Positions 24,098-36,456 are shown, numbered from the stretch's first letter. The stretch is 64,000 nt of DNA from Stomoxys calcitrans (GCF_963082655.1 NC_081555.1:20305643-20369642), one strand, 5' to 3'. Translations and numbers: made by a program. Notes: generated by a model from the letters alone, not told the origin.

Positions 24098-25030
24098 TTG
24101 GGTTGCCCAAAAAGTAATTGCGGATTTTTCATAAAGTCGGCGTTGGCAAATTTTTTCACAGCTTGTGACTCTGTAATTGCATTCTTTCTTCTGTCAGTTA
24201 GCAGCTGTTACTTTTAACTTGCTTTAGAAAATAGGTGTAAAAAAAGTATATTTGATTAAAGTTCATTCTAAGTTTTATTAAAAATGAATTTACTTTCTTT
24301 TAAAAAATCCGCAATTACTTTTTGGGCAACCCATAGAAGCCAAATAATTGCATTAAAGAAAATTTCTTTTTTTTTCTCTCTTAGTCGAAAAGCAAGTTTT
24401 TATTACATATTTTTTTTATTGAAATAAAAGCCTAAAAGTATGCTACTGTCCTTCCAATTAAATCCAAAAAGCAAGCTTTTATTAAATATTATTAAATTGA
24501 TTTTTGAAATAAAAGCCTAAAAGTATGCTATTTGCCTTTCAAGTACATCCAAGTTTGAAGTTTTTAAAGTTCAAACTTCAAACTTGATTTTTGAAATAAA
24601 AGCCTAAAAGTATGCTATTTGCCTTTCAAGTACATCCAAAAAGGGTTTCAATTATAATCCAAAAAGCATTATAAATTTTTTTCTCTAGCGCCCAAAACTA
24701 TGCTTTTATTTCCTTCTCGAGCTGTTTTTTGGGATTGAACAGAAAGCTTTTTAATAAAATCTTTAAATTAATTTCCTTGCCTTTAAGACCGAATGTAGTG
24801 TCTCTATCCTCTCTCTCTCCCCCCCCTCTCCACCCAACCACACCCATGCCCTAGTTCATTTATTCTGTTCCACTTGAAGTTTTTAAAGTTCAAACTTCAA
24901 ACTTCAAACTTGATTTTTGAAATAAAAGCCTAAAAGTATGCTATTTGCCTGTCAAGTACATCCAAAAAGGGTTTCAATTATAATCCAAAAAGCATTATAA
25001 ATTTTTTTCTCTAGCGCCCAAAACTATGCT
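23994..25030 (-). promoter_or_regulatory. Cluster of GCATACTTTTAGGC-type (Su(Hw)-like) motifs
   Basis: Written on the + strand as GCCTAAAAGTATGCTA, the motif occurs at about 24430, 24515, 24602 and 24929. Variants are at 23997, 24040, 24690 (GCCCAAAACTATGCTTTT) and 25016. On the minus strand these read TAGCATACTTTTAGGC, close to the gypsy Su(Hw) consensus YRYTGCATAYYY plus a conserved GGC. All lie in the same orientation. Part of the cluster was doubled by a 319-bp duplication. Binding is inferred. Confidence 0.45.
24098..24333 (-). mobile_element. Mariner-derived MITE, copy 6
   Basis: 236-bp copy, orientation as copies 4 and 5, TA on both sides (24096-24097 and 24334-24335). It sits in otherwise unique DNA next to the motif cluster. 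Confidence 0.88.
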
Positions 25031-25203
25031 TTTATTTCCTTCTCGAGCTGTTTTTTGGGATTGAACAGAAAGCTTTTTAATAAAATCTTTAAATTAATTT
25101 CCTTGCTTTTATGACCGACTGTAGTGTCTCTATCCTCTCTCTCTCCCCCCCCTCTCTCCCCAACAACACCCATGCCCTAGTTCATTTATTCTGTTCCACT
25201 TGA
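24555..25203 (+). repeat. Tandem duplication of about 319-330 bp
   Basis: 24555-24873 and 24874-25203 are nearly identical, from TTGAAGTTTTTAAAGTTC to TTTATTCTGTTCCACTTGA. The second copy has one extra CAAACTT repeat and small changes in the CT/CCC run near 25140. Each copy holds one TAAAAGTATGC site and one AAAACTATGC site. Confidence 0.92.
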
Positions 25204-25847
25204 TTCCAATGTTGGTCGGTTCAATGCTTTCATTTTATCGACAATAAAACTTGACATAGCGATTTTTTTCCAGCTGATGCCTTGGCCATTACCAGCAACA
25301 TTTGTTACCAACTAGTCGATGAGAAAATAACAACAAAACCAAATGGTGGAGTGAAAACAACAACCAGAACAAGTAACAACAAACAACCTTTGCAAATAGC
25401 TTCATGAGCTTTGTAAGCTTCATCGGGAGACGTAGTGGCATCGGAAAACTAACAAAGACCCTCAGCAGTGAATTACATTCGAGCGTTGTGAGTGAGAATC
25501 TGGTTTCCTTTGCCACTAACAAATTTCTTTTTGGATGTATTTTGGTTTCTGTGAATGTGTGTGTGTCCATAGATGCACTACATTTATTTAAGCACCGAAA
25601 TACCAAAATCTAAAACTAAATCCCCATTCAAGCAGTAAATCCTAGCAACAACACAAGAGCCATGGCCAAAAAAGCATAGCATTAAAGTATTAGAACAAAC
25701 AACAAGAAGGGCTAGTAGGGAAAGCTATACTCAATGCAAAAGCAGAGCGAGTGCAAGCAACATAAATATGAAAAGGGAAAAACAAGAAAAGAAGAGAGAG
25801 TGAAAATTTGGGTTCACACCAAAAGTTTTAAACAATTCAAAATTAAT
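25204..25847. other. Unique DNA; no supported gene
   Basis: Overlapping open frames on both strands at about 25289-25613 (105 and 69 codons) show no domain or splice context. Nothing else was recognised. Confidence 0.55.
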
Positions 25848-28800
25848 GAAAAGGGTACAAAAACTACCCTTTCGATAGGAAACGGGTACTAAAAGTAATC
25901 ATTCCCTAGGAAAAGGGTACTAAGACTACCATTTACCTAGGAAACGGGCACCAAAACTACCCTTTCCCTGGGTTACTCAAACTACCCTACGCAAAGGGTA
26001 CTAAAACTACACCATTGCAAGGAAAACTGTGCTAAAACAACCCTCTCATTAGGCAAAAGGTACTAAAACACCACCATTCTTAGGAAAAGGGTGCCAAAAC
26101 TTCCCATTCCCCAGGCAAAGGGTACAAAAACGTCCCTTCCATAAAGGAAAGAGTACTAAAATTACCATTTTAAAAAGGAAATGGTACTAAAACTTCCCTT
26201 TTATAAAGGAAAGGATACTAAAACTGCCTTTTGCCAAAAATGGTACCCAAACTTTTCATGGGAAAAGGGAACCAAGACTTCCCTTTCCCTTGGAAAAAAG
26301 GTATCATAACATAATTTTGCCTGGGGAAAGGGCCAAAAAGTTCTAGGGAAAGGGAACCAAACGGTAAGGTCAGTTAGGGAAAGGAAAGGCTAATAAAACT
26401 AAACTTTCCCAATGGACAGAGTATTAAAACTACACTTTCCCAAAGGAAAGGGTACTAAAACTACCGTTTGCCAAAGGAAAGGGTACTTAAAACCACCCTT
26501 TCCCAAAGGAAAGGGTACTAAAACTACCCCTTGCCAAAGGAAAGGGTACTTTAAACCACCTTTTTCCGAAGGAAAAGGTACTAAAACTACCCTTTCCCCA
26601 AGGAAAGGGTACTAAAACCACTATTTTCCAAAGGGTAGGGTACTAAAACCACCTTTTTCCACAGGAAAGGGTCCTAAAACTACCCTTTCATGAAGGAAAG
26701 GGTACTAACACTACCCTTTGCCAAAGGAAAGGTAATACAACTACCATTTCCCAAAGTAAAGGGTAAGAAAACTACTCTTTTTCAAAGGAAAGGGTACTAA
26801 AACTACCCTTTCCCAAAGAAAAGGGTACTAAAACCACCCTTTCCCAAAGGAAAGGGTACTAAAACTACCCTTTCTCAAAGGAAAGGGTACTAAAACCACT
26901 CTTTTCCAAGGAATAGGGTACTAAAATCACACTTTTCCAAAGGAAAGGGTACTAAAACTACTCTTACAAAAACTACCCTTTCCCAACGGAAAGGATACAA
27001 AAACTACCCTATCCCCAAGGAAAGGGTACTTAAACCTCCTTTTTCCACAGGAAAGGGTCCTAAAACTACCCTTTCATGAAGGAAAGGGTACTAACACTAC
27101 CCTTTGCCAAAGGAAAGGGTAATAAAACTACCCTTTCCCAAAGAAAAGGGTACTAAAACCACCCTTTCCCAAAGGAAAGGGTACTAAAACTACCCTTTCC
27201 CAAAGAAAAGGGTACTAAAACCACCCTTTCCCAAAGGAAAGGGTACTAAAACTACCCTTTCTCAAAGGAAAGGGTACTAAAACCACCCTTTCCCAAAGGA
27301 ATAGGGTACTAAAACCACATTTTTCAAAGGAACAGGTACTAAAACTACCCTTTCCCACAGGAAATAGTACTAAAACTACCCTTTCGTAAAGGAAAGGCTA
27401 CTAAAAATGCCCTTTCCCAAAGGAACGGGTACTAAAACCACCTTTTCCAAAGGAAAGGGTACAAAAACTACCCTTTCCCAGAAGAAATGGTACTAAAACA
27501 ACCCTTTCATAAAGGAGAGGGTACTAAAACCACCCTTTCATTAAGGAAAGGGTACTAAAACTACCCTTTCATAAAGGAGAGGGTACTAAAACTACCCTTC
27601 CATAAAAGAAAGATTACTAAAATTACCATTTCATAAAGGAAATAGTACTAAAACCACCCTTTCATAAAGGAAAGGGTAGTAAAACTGCCCTTTGCCAAAG
27701 GAAAGTGTACTAAACCACCTTTTTCCAAAGGAAAGGGTACTAAAACTACTCTTTCCTAAAGAAAAGGACTCTAAAACTATCCAAGGGTAGTTTTAAACGG
27801 AAAGGTTAATTTGAAAAGAAAAGGGTGTTAAAACTACGCTTTCCCAAAGGAAAGGGTACTAAAACTACCCTTTCATTAAGGGAAGGGTACTAAAACTACC
27901 CTTTTATAAAGGGAACAAAAACTACCCTTTCATTAAGGAAAGGGTACTTAAACTACCCTTTCATAAACGAAAGGGTACTAGAACTACCCTTTTCCACAGG
28001 TAAGGTTGCTAAATCTACCCTTTCCCACTGGAAAGGGTAATAAAAATACCCTTTCCCAAAGGAAATGGAAATAAAAATACCCTTTCCCAAAGGGAAGCGT
28101 AATAAAAATACCCTTTCCCATAGGAAAGGGTAATAAAACCAACTTTTCCCAAAGCAAAGGATACTAAAACCACATTTTTTAAAGGAAAGTGTACTAAACC
28201 TACCCTTTCCTAAAGGAAATGATACTAAAACTACGCTTTCATAAAGGAAAGGGTACTAAAACTGCCCCTTGCCAAAGGAAAGGGTACTAAAACTACCCTT
28301 TCCCAAAGGAAAGGGTACTAAAATTACCCATTTCTTTGAGAAAGGGTTATTTTAAATGGAAGGGGTAAACGGAAGAGTTAAAACCACATTTTCTCAAAGG
28401 AGAGTACACTTCAACTACCCTTTCCCAAAGGAAAGGGTAATCAAATAACCTCTTCCCAATGGAAAAGATACAAAAACTACCCTTTCCCAATGGAAATGAT
28501 ACCAAAACTACGCTTTCTCAAAGAAAATGTTTCTAAAACTACCCTTTCTCAAAGGAAAGAGTTTTAAAACTACCCTTTCCCAAAGGAAAGGGGTTCTAAA
28601 AGTACCCTTTCTCAAAGGAAAGAATTCTAAAACTACCTTGTCGCGAATGAAAGGATACTTAAACTACCTTTTTCCGAAGGAAAGGGCATTAAAACTATCC
28701 CTTCGCTACTGTAAGATTACTAAAACTATCCTTTCCCTACGCTAAGGGTACTAAATTTACCCTTTCTCTAGGGTAAGGGTACTAAATGTACACTTTCCCT

Positions 28801-29626
28801 ACGGTAAGAGTACTAAATTTACCCTTTTCCTATGGTACGGGTACTAAAACTACCCCTTTACTACGGTAATGGTACAAAAATTACCTTTCACCACGGTAAG
28901 TGTACAAAAACTACCCTTTCACTACGGTAAGGGTACAAAAACTACCCTTTTCCTTCTATAAGTGTAATACATTTACCCTTTCCCTTCTGCAAGTGTACTA
29001 AATTTACCCTTTTCCTATGATAAGTGTACTAAAACTACCCTTTCCCTACGGTAAGGGTACTAAAACTAACCTTTCCTTTTGGTAAGGGTACTAAAACTAC
29101 CCCTTCCCTATGGTAAGAGTACTAAAACTACCCTTTCAAAACAGTCAAGGTACTAAAACTACTCTTTCGCTACGATGAGGGTACTAGAACTACCCTTTAC
29201 CTACAGTAAGGGTACTGAAACTAAGCTTTCCCTACGGTAGGGTACAGAACTACCCTTTTCCCACGTTACTTTCCCTTCTGTAAGGGTACTAAAACTAACC
29301 TTTCCTTTTGGTAAGGGTACTAAAACTACCCCTTCCCTATGGTTAGGGTACTAAACCTAGACTTTCGCTACGGTAAGGGTACTAGAACTACCCTTTACCT
29401 ACGGTAAGGGTACTGAAACAAAACTTTCCCTACCGTACCCCTACCCTTTCCCTACGTTAAGGGTACTTTAACTACTCTCTCCCTACTGTAAGGATACTAA
29501 AAGTACACTATCCCTACGGTAATGGTACTTTAACTACCCTTTTCCTGCGGTAAGGGTACTAAAACTACCCTTACCCTAGGTTAAGTTACCAAAACTTCCC
29601 TTTAGCCTAGGATAAGTGTATTAAAA
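25848..29626 (+). repeat. 31-bp hairpin minisatellite array, about 3.8 kb
   Basis: Roughly 120 tandem copies of a unit reading ACCCTTTCCCAAAGGAAAGG then GTACTAAAACT. Each unit contains a self-complementary arm pair, ACCCTTTCC and GGAAAGGGT around a 3-4-base loop. Left units have CAAAGG or ATAAAGG in the loop; from about 28690 the loop becomes CTACGGTAAG, so two subtypes are separated along the array. Length is variable by 1-3 bases and point changes are common, indicating an old array. The + strand frame at 26412-26615 is a repeat translation. Confidence 0.95.
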
Positions 29627-31179
29627 TTTTCCACAAAATATTCTAAAGAAACGAAATTTTGACAAAATTTTCCATAAAAAAATGTTTTAAACAAAATTTT
29701 CTTCAGCATGTTGGAAAAATGTTCTATAGCAATAAATTTTTCATAGAATTTTCTCTTAAACTAAAATTTTGACAGAATGTTTCTATAAAACTATGCTTTA
29801 CCAAAAGCCCTCTTTAGTTTTTGATACTCTGCATTACCCTTATAGTATGTTGCAGCATAAAAAATCCCTACCAACCAAAGTAAAAACGGAAACGGAAATG
29901 AAACTAAAACCAATGACCTGAAAGTTTGTGTGCTACCATAGTCCAAGCGCCAAAGTCAACCCCAACGCCATGGCCATGGTGGCATTGATGGTGAAGAGTA
30001 ATCGTGTTGCAGCCACGTAATTTAAACTTGGCTTGTACTTGGCCCCTGGAACAATGGCAGCAAGCATGCAAGAGCACTCACACCATCATACAGATGCAGA
30101 GCATAAAACTCATTTGCTAGCAATGGTAGGGCCATGATGAGGGCGATGATGATACAATTGTAAAATAATCTAAAGCAAATGTTGTATTTACTGAATAAAA
30201 CCCAGAGAAAATAAAAAAAGCAAATAAATAAACAAGGATAGCTTGTAAAAGAAGAAATAAAACTGCAAGAGGCCATACAGAACTACAGCTAATAAAGTAA
30301 GTGCCTGCAATCCTATCAGGATTCCAGAAGGGGATTTGAAAGTTAGAAAAGTTTAAGAGGTTCTCACACCTCTTAATTTCAAATTGCAGTTCAAAACTTC
30401 AATACGTTACTTCGCCGATGCTATTTCAACCATTTGTTGCAATTTGAATGGAGCATTAAAAACGATTTCCGCCGGAAATGCATTCATGCTTAGCACGTGC
30501 TCATTTCAACAATTCACATATTTACCTGAACATTTGTTACAAGCCATTTCCGTTGTTAGTGCTGTCAACATCAAGGTGTCAGTGTGGTTCCGTGTGTCTG
30601 TGTCTCTCCTCTGGCAGGAAACATAGAAAATTGCTGGCATGTCACGTTTGATTGCAACGCAAGTACAATCTGCAATTGGCACTGAAGTATTGCAATTGAA
30701 AAAAAAAACCAAACGAAAAAAATGTTTGCGGTTTTCATTTTGAAATTGCTTCTTGGTATTTTCACGCATTCTCTTTTTTTTGTACTTTTGCAATTTAGTT
30801 GCTGGATTCCTTTTGTTTCTGCTACCCTCTTGCCAAAAAAAAGTCGATAAATTTGCAACATTTGCACAAATTGAGATTTGATCAATTGATGAAGAATTCT
30901 TGAGGTTGCTCTCGTCGTTGCTATGTTTTGCACAACAATGCGAAAATACAAGAAGAAAGAAAATAAGAGTTAATTAAATTTTAACATTGATTGCATTACA
31001 TAGGGGGTTAAAGTAGAAATAAAATCATAGCATACTTTCAGGATAGCCAAGAAAAAGAAAATTTTAATTAAATTTTGGGGGAAACTAATTGAATATTAAA
31101 GACGGCGAATGGAAAATTGAAAACTAAGCAGCAGCAAAAACAACACAGCAATTTTTTTATTGTATTTTTAGGAAAAAAA
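29627..31179. other. AT-rich DNA; no supported gene
   Basis: The first 150 bp are A/T-run repeats (AAATTTTGACAAAATTTT type). Su(Hw)-like matches are CTTATAGTATGTTGCAGC (about 29839-29857) and GCATACTTTCAGGA (31030-31043). Frames at 30384-30626 (+) and 30571-30951 (-) have no recognisable domain. Confidence 0.5.
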
Positions 31180-32255
31180 TATAAAGTTAAGTGCTAAAAA
31201 TTGCATAAAATAAAAAAAAATAAACACAATTATATAAAATAAACAAAAATAATATAAAATAAAATAAAATAAAATAAAATAAAATAAAATAAAATAAAAT
31301 AAAATAAAATAAAATAAAATAAAAATAAAATAAAATTAAATTAAATTAAATAAATCAAATAAATTAAATAAATTAAATAAATTAAAAATAAAAATAAAAT
31401 AAAATAAAAATTAAATAAAATAAATTAAATAAAATAAAATAAAATAAAATAAAATAAAATAAAATAAAATAAAATAAAATAAAAATAAAAATAAAATAAA
31501 ATAAAATAAAATAAAATAAAATAAAATAAAATAAAATAAAATAAAATAAAATAAAATAAAATAAAATAAAATAAAATAAAATAAAATCAAATAAAATAAA
31601 ATAAAATAAAATTAAATTAAATAAATCAAATAAATTAAATAAATTAAAAATAAAAATAAAATAAAATAAAATAAAATAAAATAAAATAAAATAAAATAAA
31701 ATGAAATAAAATAAAATAAAATAAAATAAAATAAAATAAAATAAAATAAAATAAAGTAAAATAAAATAAAATAAAATAAAATAAAATAAAATAAAATAAA
31801 ATAAAATAAAATAAAATAAAATAAAATAAAATAAAATAAAATAAAATAAATTAAATTAAAATAAATTAAAATAAATTAAAATAAATTAAAATAAATTAAA
31901 ATAAAATAAAATAAAATAAAATAAAATAAAATAAGATAAAATAAAATAAAATAAAATAAAATAAAATAAAATAAAATAAAATAAAATAAAATAAAATAAA
32001 ATAAAATAAAATAAAATAAAATAAAATAAAATAAAATAAAATAAAATAAAATAAAATAAAATAAAATAAAATAAAATAAAATAAAATAAAATAAAATAAA
32101 ATAAAATAAAATAAAATAAAATAAAATAAAATAAAAATAAAATAAAGTAAAATAAAATTAAATAAAATAAAATAAAATTAAAAATAAAAATAAAAATTAA
32201 ATAAAATAAAATAAAATCATAAAATAAATTAAAGTAAAAAAAAATAAAATAAAGC
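31180..32255 (+). repeat. (AAAAT)n microsatellite array 3, about 1 kb
   Basis: AAAAT pentamers on the + strand with AATTAAAT variant blocks. A segment AAATTAAATAAATCAAATAA is present at about 31332 and again near 31610, showing duplication inside the array. Orientation is the same as arrays 1 and 2. Confidence 0.97.
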
Positions 32256-32319
32256 TAAACAGCAATATAGAAAACGACAAAAACGATTTTCTTGATTAAT
32301 TCTGGGATGGTGCATAATA

Positions 32320-33960
32320 ATCCCGTGGTAAAAATTGGGTACTACATTTTTCGATATATGAAGGGGGGAGGGACCCTCCACCCTAGCCTATCTTTCATAA
32401 ACTCCTAATGTCGGAGATGGTCCATGCAATTTAAATAAAATTTTGAGTGCTCTCTTAAAGTAACCCAACAATCTAAATTTTGGTATTCAAATTTCGGATG
32501 GGGCACCTAGGGGGACCGCCCCAGCCCCAAAACCTACGAAATGCATTCATTTGAGTCCTATTGTCGAAATGCACGACAATATAGGACTCAAATGAAAGGT
32601 ATATGCGAGTAGAATACGAATCTGATTGCCAAATGTGGGACCAAGTTTCTGGGGGTCCATCCCTCCCCCAAAACACCCCTAAATCGGACATATTTCCCTA
32701 CCATGGCAAAATAGGACTCAAATGAAAGATATTTGTGAGTAGAATACGAGTCTGATTACCAAATGTGAGACCAAGTTTCTGAGGGTCCACCCTTTCCCCA
32801 AAACACCCCCCAAACAGGACCAGATGGGCCGTGCGATTTAAATAACATTTTTAATGCTCTCTTTAAGTAACCCAACAATCTAAATTTTGGTATTCAAATT
32901 TCGGATGGGGCACCTAGGGGGACTGCCCCACCCCCAAAACCTACCAAATGCATATAAGGACAAAGCACGACAATATGGGACTCAAATGAAAGTTTTTTTG
33001 GAGTAGAATAAGAATCTGATTACCAAATGTGGGACCAAGTTTCTGGGGGTCTATTCCTTCCCCCAAAAACACCCCTAAATCGGACATATTTACTTACCAT
33101 GGCAACATGGGACTCAAATGAAAGATATTTGTGAGTGGAATACTAATCTGATTACCAAATGTGAGACCATCTTTCGGAGGGTCCATCCCTTCCTCAAAAC
33201 ACCCCCCAAACAGGACATATATACTGATCATGGCAATATGGGGCTCAACTTAAATGTATTTGGGTGTAGAATACGTATCTGATATCCAAATGGGCGGCCG
33301 CCTCTCCCAAAAATACCCCCAAACTGAACTTATTTACTGACCATGGCAATATGGGGATAACTTAACGGTATTAGAGTGTAGTATACGTATCAGATATCCA
33401 AATGTTGGACCGAAAGTTTGGCGGGCGCCCCTCTCCAAAAACACTTCCCAAAATAGAACAAATTTGCGACCGTAACAATATAGGACTCAAATAAAAGGTC
33501 TTTGGGATTAAGGCACGAAACTGATACCAATATTCGGGAAAAAATGTCTATGGGGCCATCTCACCCCCATAACACCACCCAAATAGGAAGCATTTGGTAA
33601 CCATTGCAATATGGGGCTTAAATAAGAGGTATTTTGGAGTGGAGCACAAATCTGATATAAATTTTCAGGGCCAAGTCATTGAGTGTCCGCCCCATCTCCC
33701 AAAAAACCCCCCAAACCGGGCATATTTACCGACTATGGAAATATGGGGCTCAAATGAAAGGTATTAGGGAGTAGACCACGAATTTGATATCAACATTAGG
33801 CACAAACTGTTTAGGGGACGTCCCACTACCATAACAACCCTTAAATAGGATGTATTTGGTCCCCATGACAATTTGGGTCTTAAAGAGAGCGGAGCTTGAT
33901 ACTGATAGTTTTTAGGGCTCATACCCCAAACTAGAAAAAAAGGGTTATTTTTTAGCTATC
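32320..33960 (+). repeat. About 180-bp tandem repeat family (GGACTCAAATGAAAG type)
   Basis: About nine diverged units containing CCATGGCAATATGGGACTCA, AAATGAAAGGTATTTG, GAGTAGAATACGAATCTGAT, CCAAATGTGGGACCAA and a C-rich CCCCCAAAACACCCC block. A longer module, TTTCGGATGGGGCACCTAGG with its upstream CAACAATCTAAATTTTGG, occurs twice (about 32470 and 32880). The same family lies inverted at 55690-57610. Non-coding; it may be the body of another non-autonomous element. Confidence 0.8.
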
Positions 33961-34617
33961 ATCTTTTTGGCAACACTGGCTTAAAAAGCTCACGCACGTT
34001 TCATGTTTTGTTTCATTGTCAAACATCATCAGTTTGGTCTATAATTTAACCATCTTTCGTTTAACAAACGAACTTCGCTGGCAAATTGAATTTTATTATC
34101 AAAATGCTTGCTCTGTTAAGAAAGTGCATCTTGTGCCTGTTCTATTTTATGGTTAAAGCTCATTTTTGGCTCAATGGCTACGTAAATAAGCAGAATTGTC
34201 GATTGTGGAGTGAAGATCAGCCAGAAGTATTGCAAGAGCTACCAATGCATCAAGAACTGGCTGCTATGGGATTGTCCAGCAAAAGTCACAGTTTGGTGAG
34301 GTTCATAAGCTGGTGGCATCATTGGACCGTACTTCTTTAAAGATAATGCGCATCGTAACGTAACTGTGAATGGTGAGCGCCACCCAAAATGCAAGAACCT
34401 GACTTGCATGACATGTGTTTTAAACAAAACGATGCCACATGCCACACAGCATGGATAACAATGCACTTATTAAGAGGTGAGTTCGGTGAACATTATATTT
34501 CACGTTCGGGACCGGTCAATTTGGCCGCCTATATGGTCCGATTTAACGCCTTTAGACTATTTTTTGTGGGGCTATGTTAAAGTTCTTGTCTACATACAGA
34601 CAAGCCCGCTTCAGTTG
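33961..34617 (+). pseudogene. Mariner/Tc1-type transposase, internally deleted and truncated
   Basis: An N-terminal piece WQIEFYYQNACSVKKVH and LFYG (about 34080-34160) is followed at once by AHFWLNGYVNKQNCRLWSED (about 34160), QPEVLQELPMH, a shifted GGIIGPYFF-like part, ATCHTAWITMHLLRGEFGEH, YISRSGPVN and LTPLDYFLWGYVKVLVY. The HFWLNGYVN and DDxxxDyFLWGY-type blocks are those of IS630/Tc1/mariner catalytic domains, the last D lying in TPLDYFLW. About 100 residues between the DNA-binding and catalytic parts are missing. The 3' end is cut by DINE-type repeats at 34618. Subfamily not determined. Confidence 0.75.
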
Positions 34618-34905
34618 ACGGTCTATATGGCAGCTATATCTAAATATGGTCCGATTTGGCCCGTTCAGGAACTTAACCTGCGTGAAGCAAAAATATGTAT
34701 TTGTGCCAAGTTTCAGCTCGATATCTCAATTTTTGAAGGCTGTAGTGTGATTAGAAGAGACGGAAGGACGGACGGACCGACAGACACATGGATATCGGTA
34801 AATCGCCTTAGAAAATTACGACGATCCGAAATATATATACTTTGTAGGGTCGGAAATTAATATGGTGGTATGGTGGTATTTGATCCTATAGTGGTGGGTA
34901 AAATG
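34618..34905 (-). mobile_element. DINE-1/HINE-like element, short copy
   Basis: A single repeat unit (TATATGGCAGCTATATCTAA, GGTCCGATTTGGCCCGTTCA) is followed by a GACGGACGGACC microsatellite, ACGATCCGAAATATATATAC, a GTAGGGTCGGAAATTAATAT block and a degraded TATACCC-type end near 34900. It is the 5' part of an element read on the minus strand, joined to the mariner-type relic. Confidence 0.65.
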
Positions 34906-36456
34906 GCTCACATACAGAAAAAACATTCCCATAAAGAGAATATTCCAAAAATATTCATCATAATTAATATCTACAACCAAAAACATTTTTAAAACTACCT
35001 CAGAAAGTTACCAAGACCTTAAAGTTCCTAAGAACTTTGTTCCCGTTTCCCTGTCCGTTCTCTACAAAATTTAAACCCTGCATAAAAATTTAATATATGA
35101 CACATGAAATTCTAATTTTTGTCGCATAGCAAATATTTTGTCCCATATTTAAACATTCACCTTGGCAAATTAAGTTCCCCACCATTTTAACTGTTTCAGT
35201 CTAAGGAGTCATAATTATTACGCTCCATAATTTCTTTCTCCCTAGTAATGGGAGCAGAATAAAACACCACCTAAGGCATTACATGTAAGTGTCTTTTAGC
35301 TGTCTCCTAACACCAGTGGGTAAAGGCACAAACATGCAGACTAAAAGTATGCTACAAAAAGTTGAAACACAAATCCTTTGCTTAGGTATTGCGTTGTTTT
35401 GTAGTTGTAGACACACTACTACAACTCCAGGTTTCATAATTTATTATGCCAAAAGGTAAAACTTTCCAACATTTTTCGAATTCAAGGACTTGAACATTTT
35501 TGCTCTAGTTACTGCTGGTGTTTGACGCTGCATTTAGCTGCAGGCTCGCAGCCAGCTCTGTTGTAATAGATTTCAGAAATGCCAGCCATAGGAGGCCAAG
35601 CAACCCAGCAAGCCCCAAAAACATACCAACAGGGTGTGTAGATAAGCCCAAAGAGGAACATCTGTCTTTTTGCCAGTGTTTGTGTGTAAGTTTGAGGCTC
35701 TCACTCATTGGTATGACATTCATGGAGTGCAACAGCGTAAATGAGAACAACACAAGGCAAGCGAATATAACGCCAGAGTTGGTAGTTAGTAGAACTTGGT
35801 AAGGCATCTTTATTATTGTGTGTGTGTGTGTGTGTTTGCAAAGCACTTACCTCTAGGCAAGATGTTCATGAAATGCTCTAGGAGCAAAAGGCAAATAACA
35901 GGCAAGAGTACAACCTCATCATCTGCTGTTCCAAATAGAGACTTTCGAAAGTATGAACATGAGCACATGCTTCATGACTCCCTCCTTGCCTTTCCCTTAA
36001 ACAGCAACTAGAGATATGTTGTTTTTACCTCAAATTACTTGTTACAGAAGACACACGAGAAGCAAATTTAATTTAATTTGTTGTGTCCAAAGTTGAGATG
36101 TACAACGAGCTATACAAATTGGTTTGGCCATAGGGGATGAATAAGTGGAGCTTTCAAAAAAAAATCTTAAGACAAATTAAAAACCATATCTAATGTTATT
36201 TCCCTAAAAATCAGAATTGTACATAAAATGTCCTCAACTTTAACAGAAAATAGTCCCTAGACAATTTATAAGGCCTCTTAGGTTTGATTTGGTATAAAAG
36301 GCAGTCTAAGACACATTTAGACAAAAGTCCCCAGCCTTATTAAGGCATTGAAAACAACTGCAAAATGGTTCTGAAGTTCTCGCCTAAATATGAACTTACC
36401 TCTGTGGCAAGGTGGCCTCCAGACTTATGGCATGGCTTTTGCGTACCAATCAGAAT
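34906..36456. other. Unique DNA; no supported gene
   Basis: Contains a TG microsatellite (about 35815-35836) and one motif copy ACTAAAAGTATGCTACAA (35338-35355). Opposed open frames at 35505-35846 (-) and 35518-35802 (+) overlap almost fully and neither has a domain; the minus one has two hydrophobic stretches but no family resemblance. Confidence 0.5.

Noticed and set aside
26412..28745. Lys/Gly-rich frames in the 31-bp array
   Set aside because: The 31-bp period is not a multiple of three, so the frame cannot be maintained; a repeat artefact.
25848..29626. CRISPR-like regular array
   Set aside because: Units are contiguous with no unique spacers, no cas genes are present, and the DNA is eukaryotic.
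30571..30951. Minus-strand frame of 126 codons
   Set aside because: Composition and Phe/Lys runs reflect simple A/T-rich DNA; no domain.
35505..35846. Hydrophobic minus-strand frame of 113 codons, overlapped by a 94-codon plus frame
   Set aside because: The two frames overlap almost fully on opposite strands, neither has a recognisable family, and no splice or promoter context was seen.
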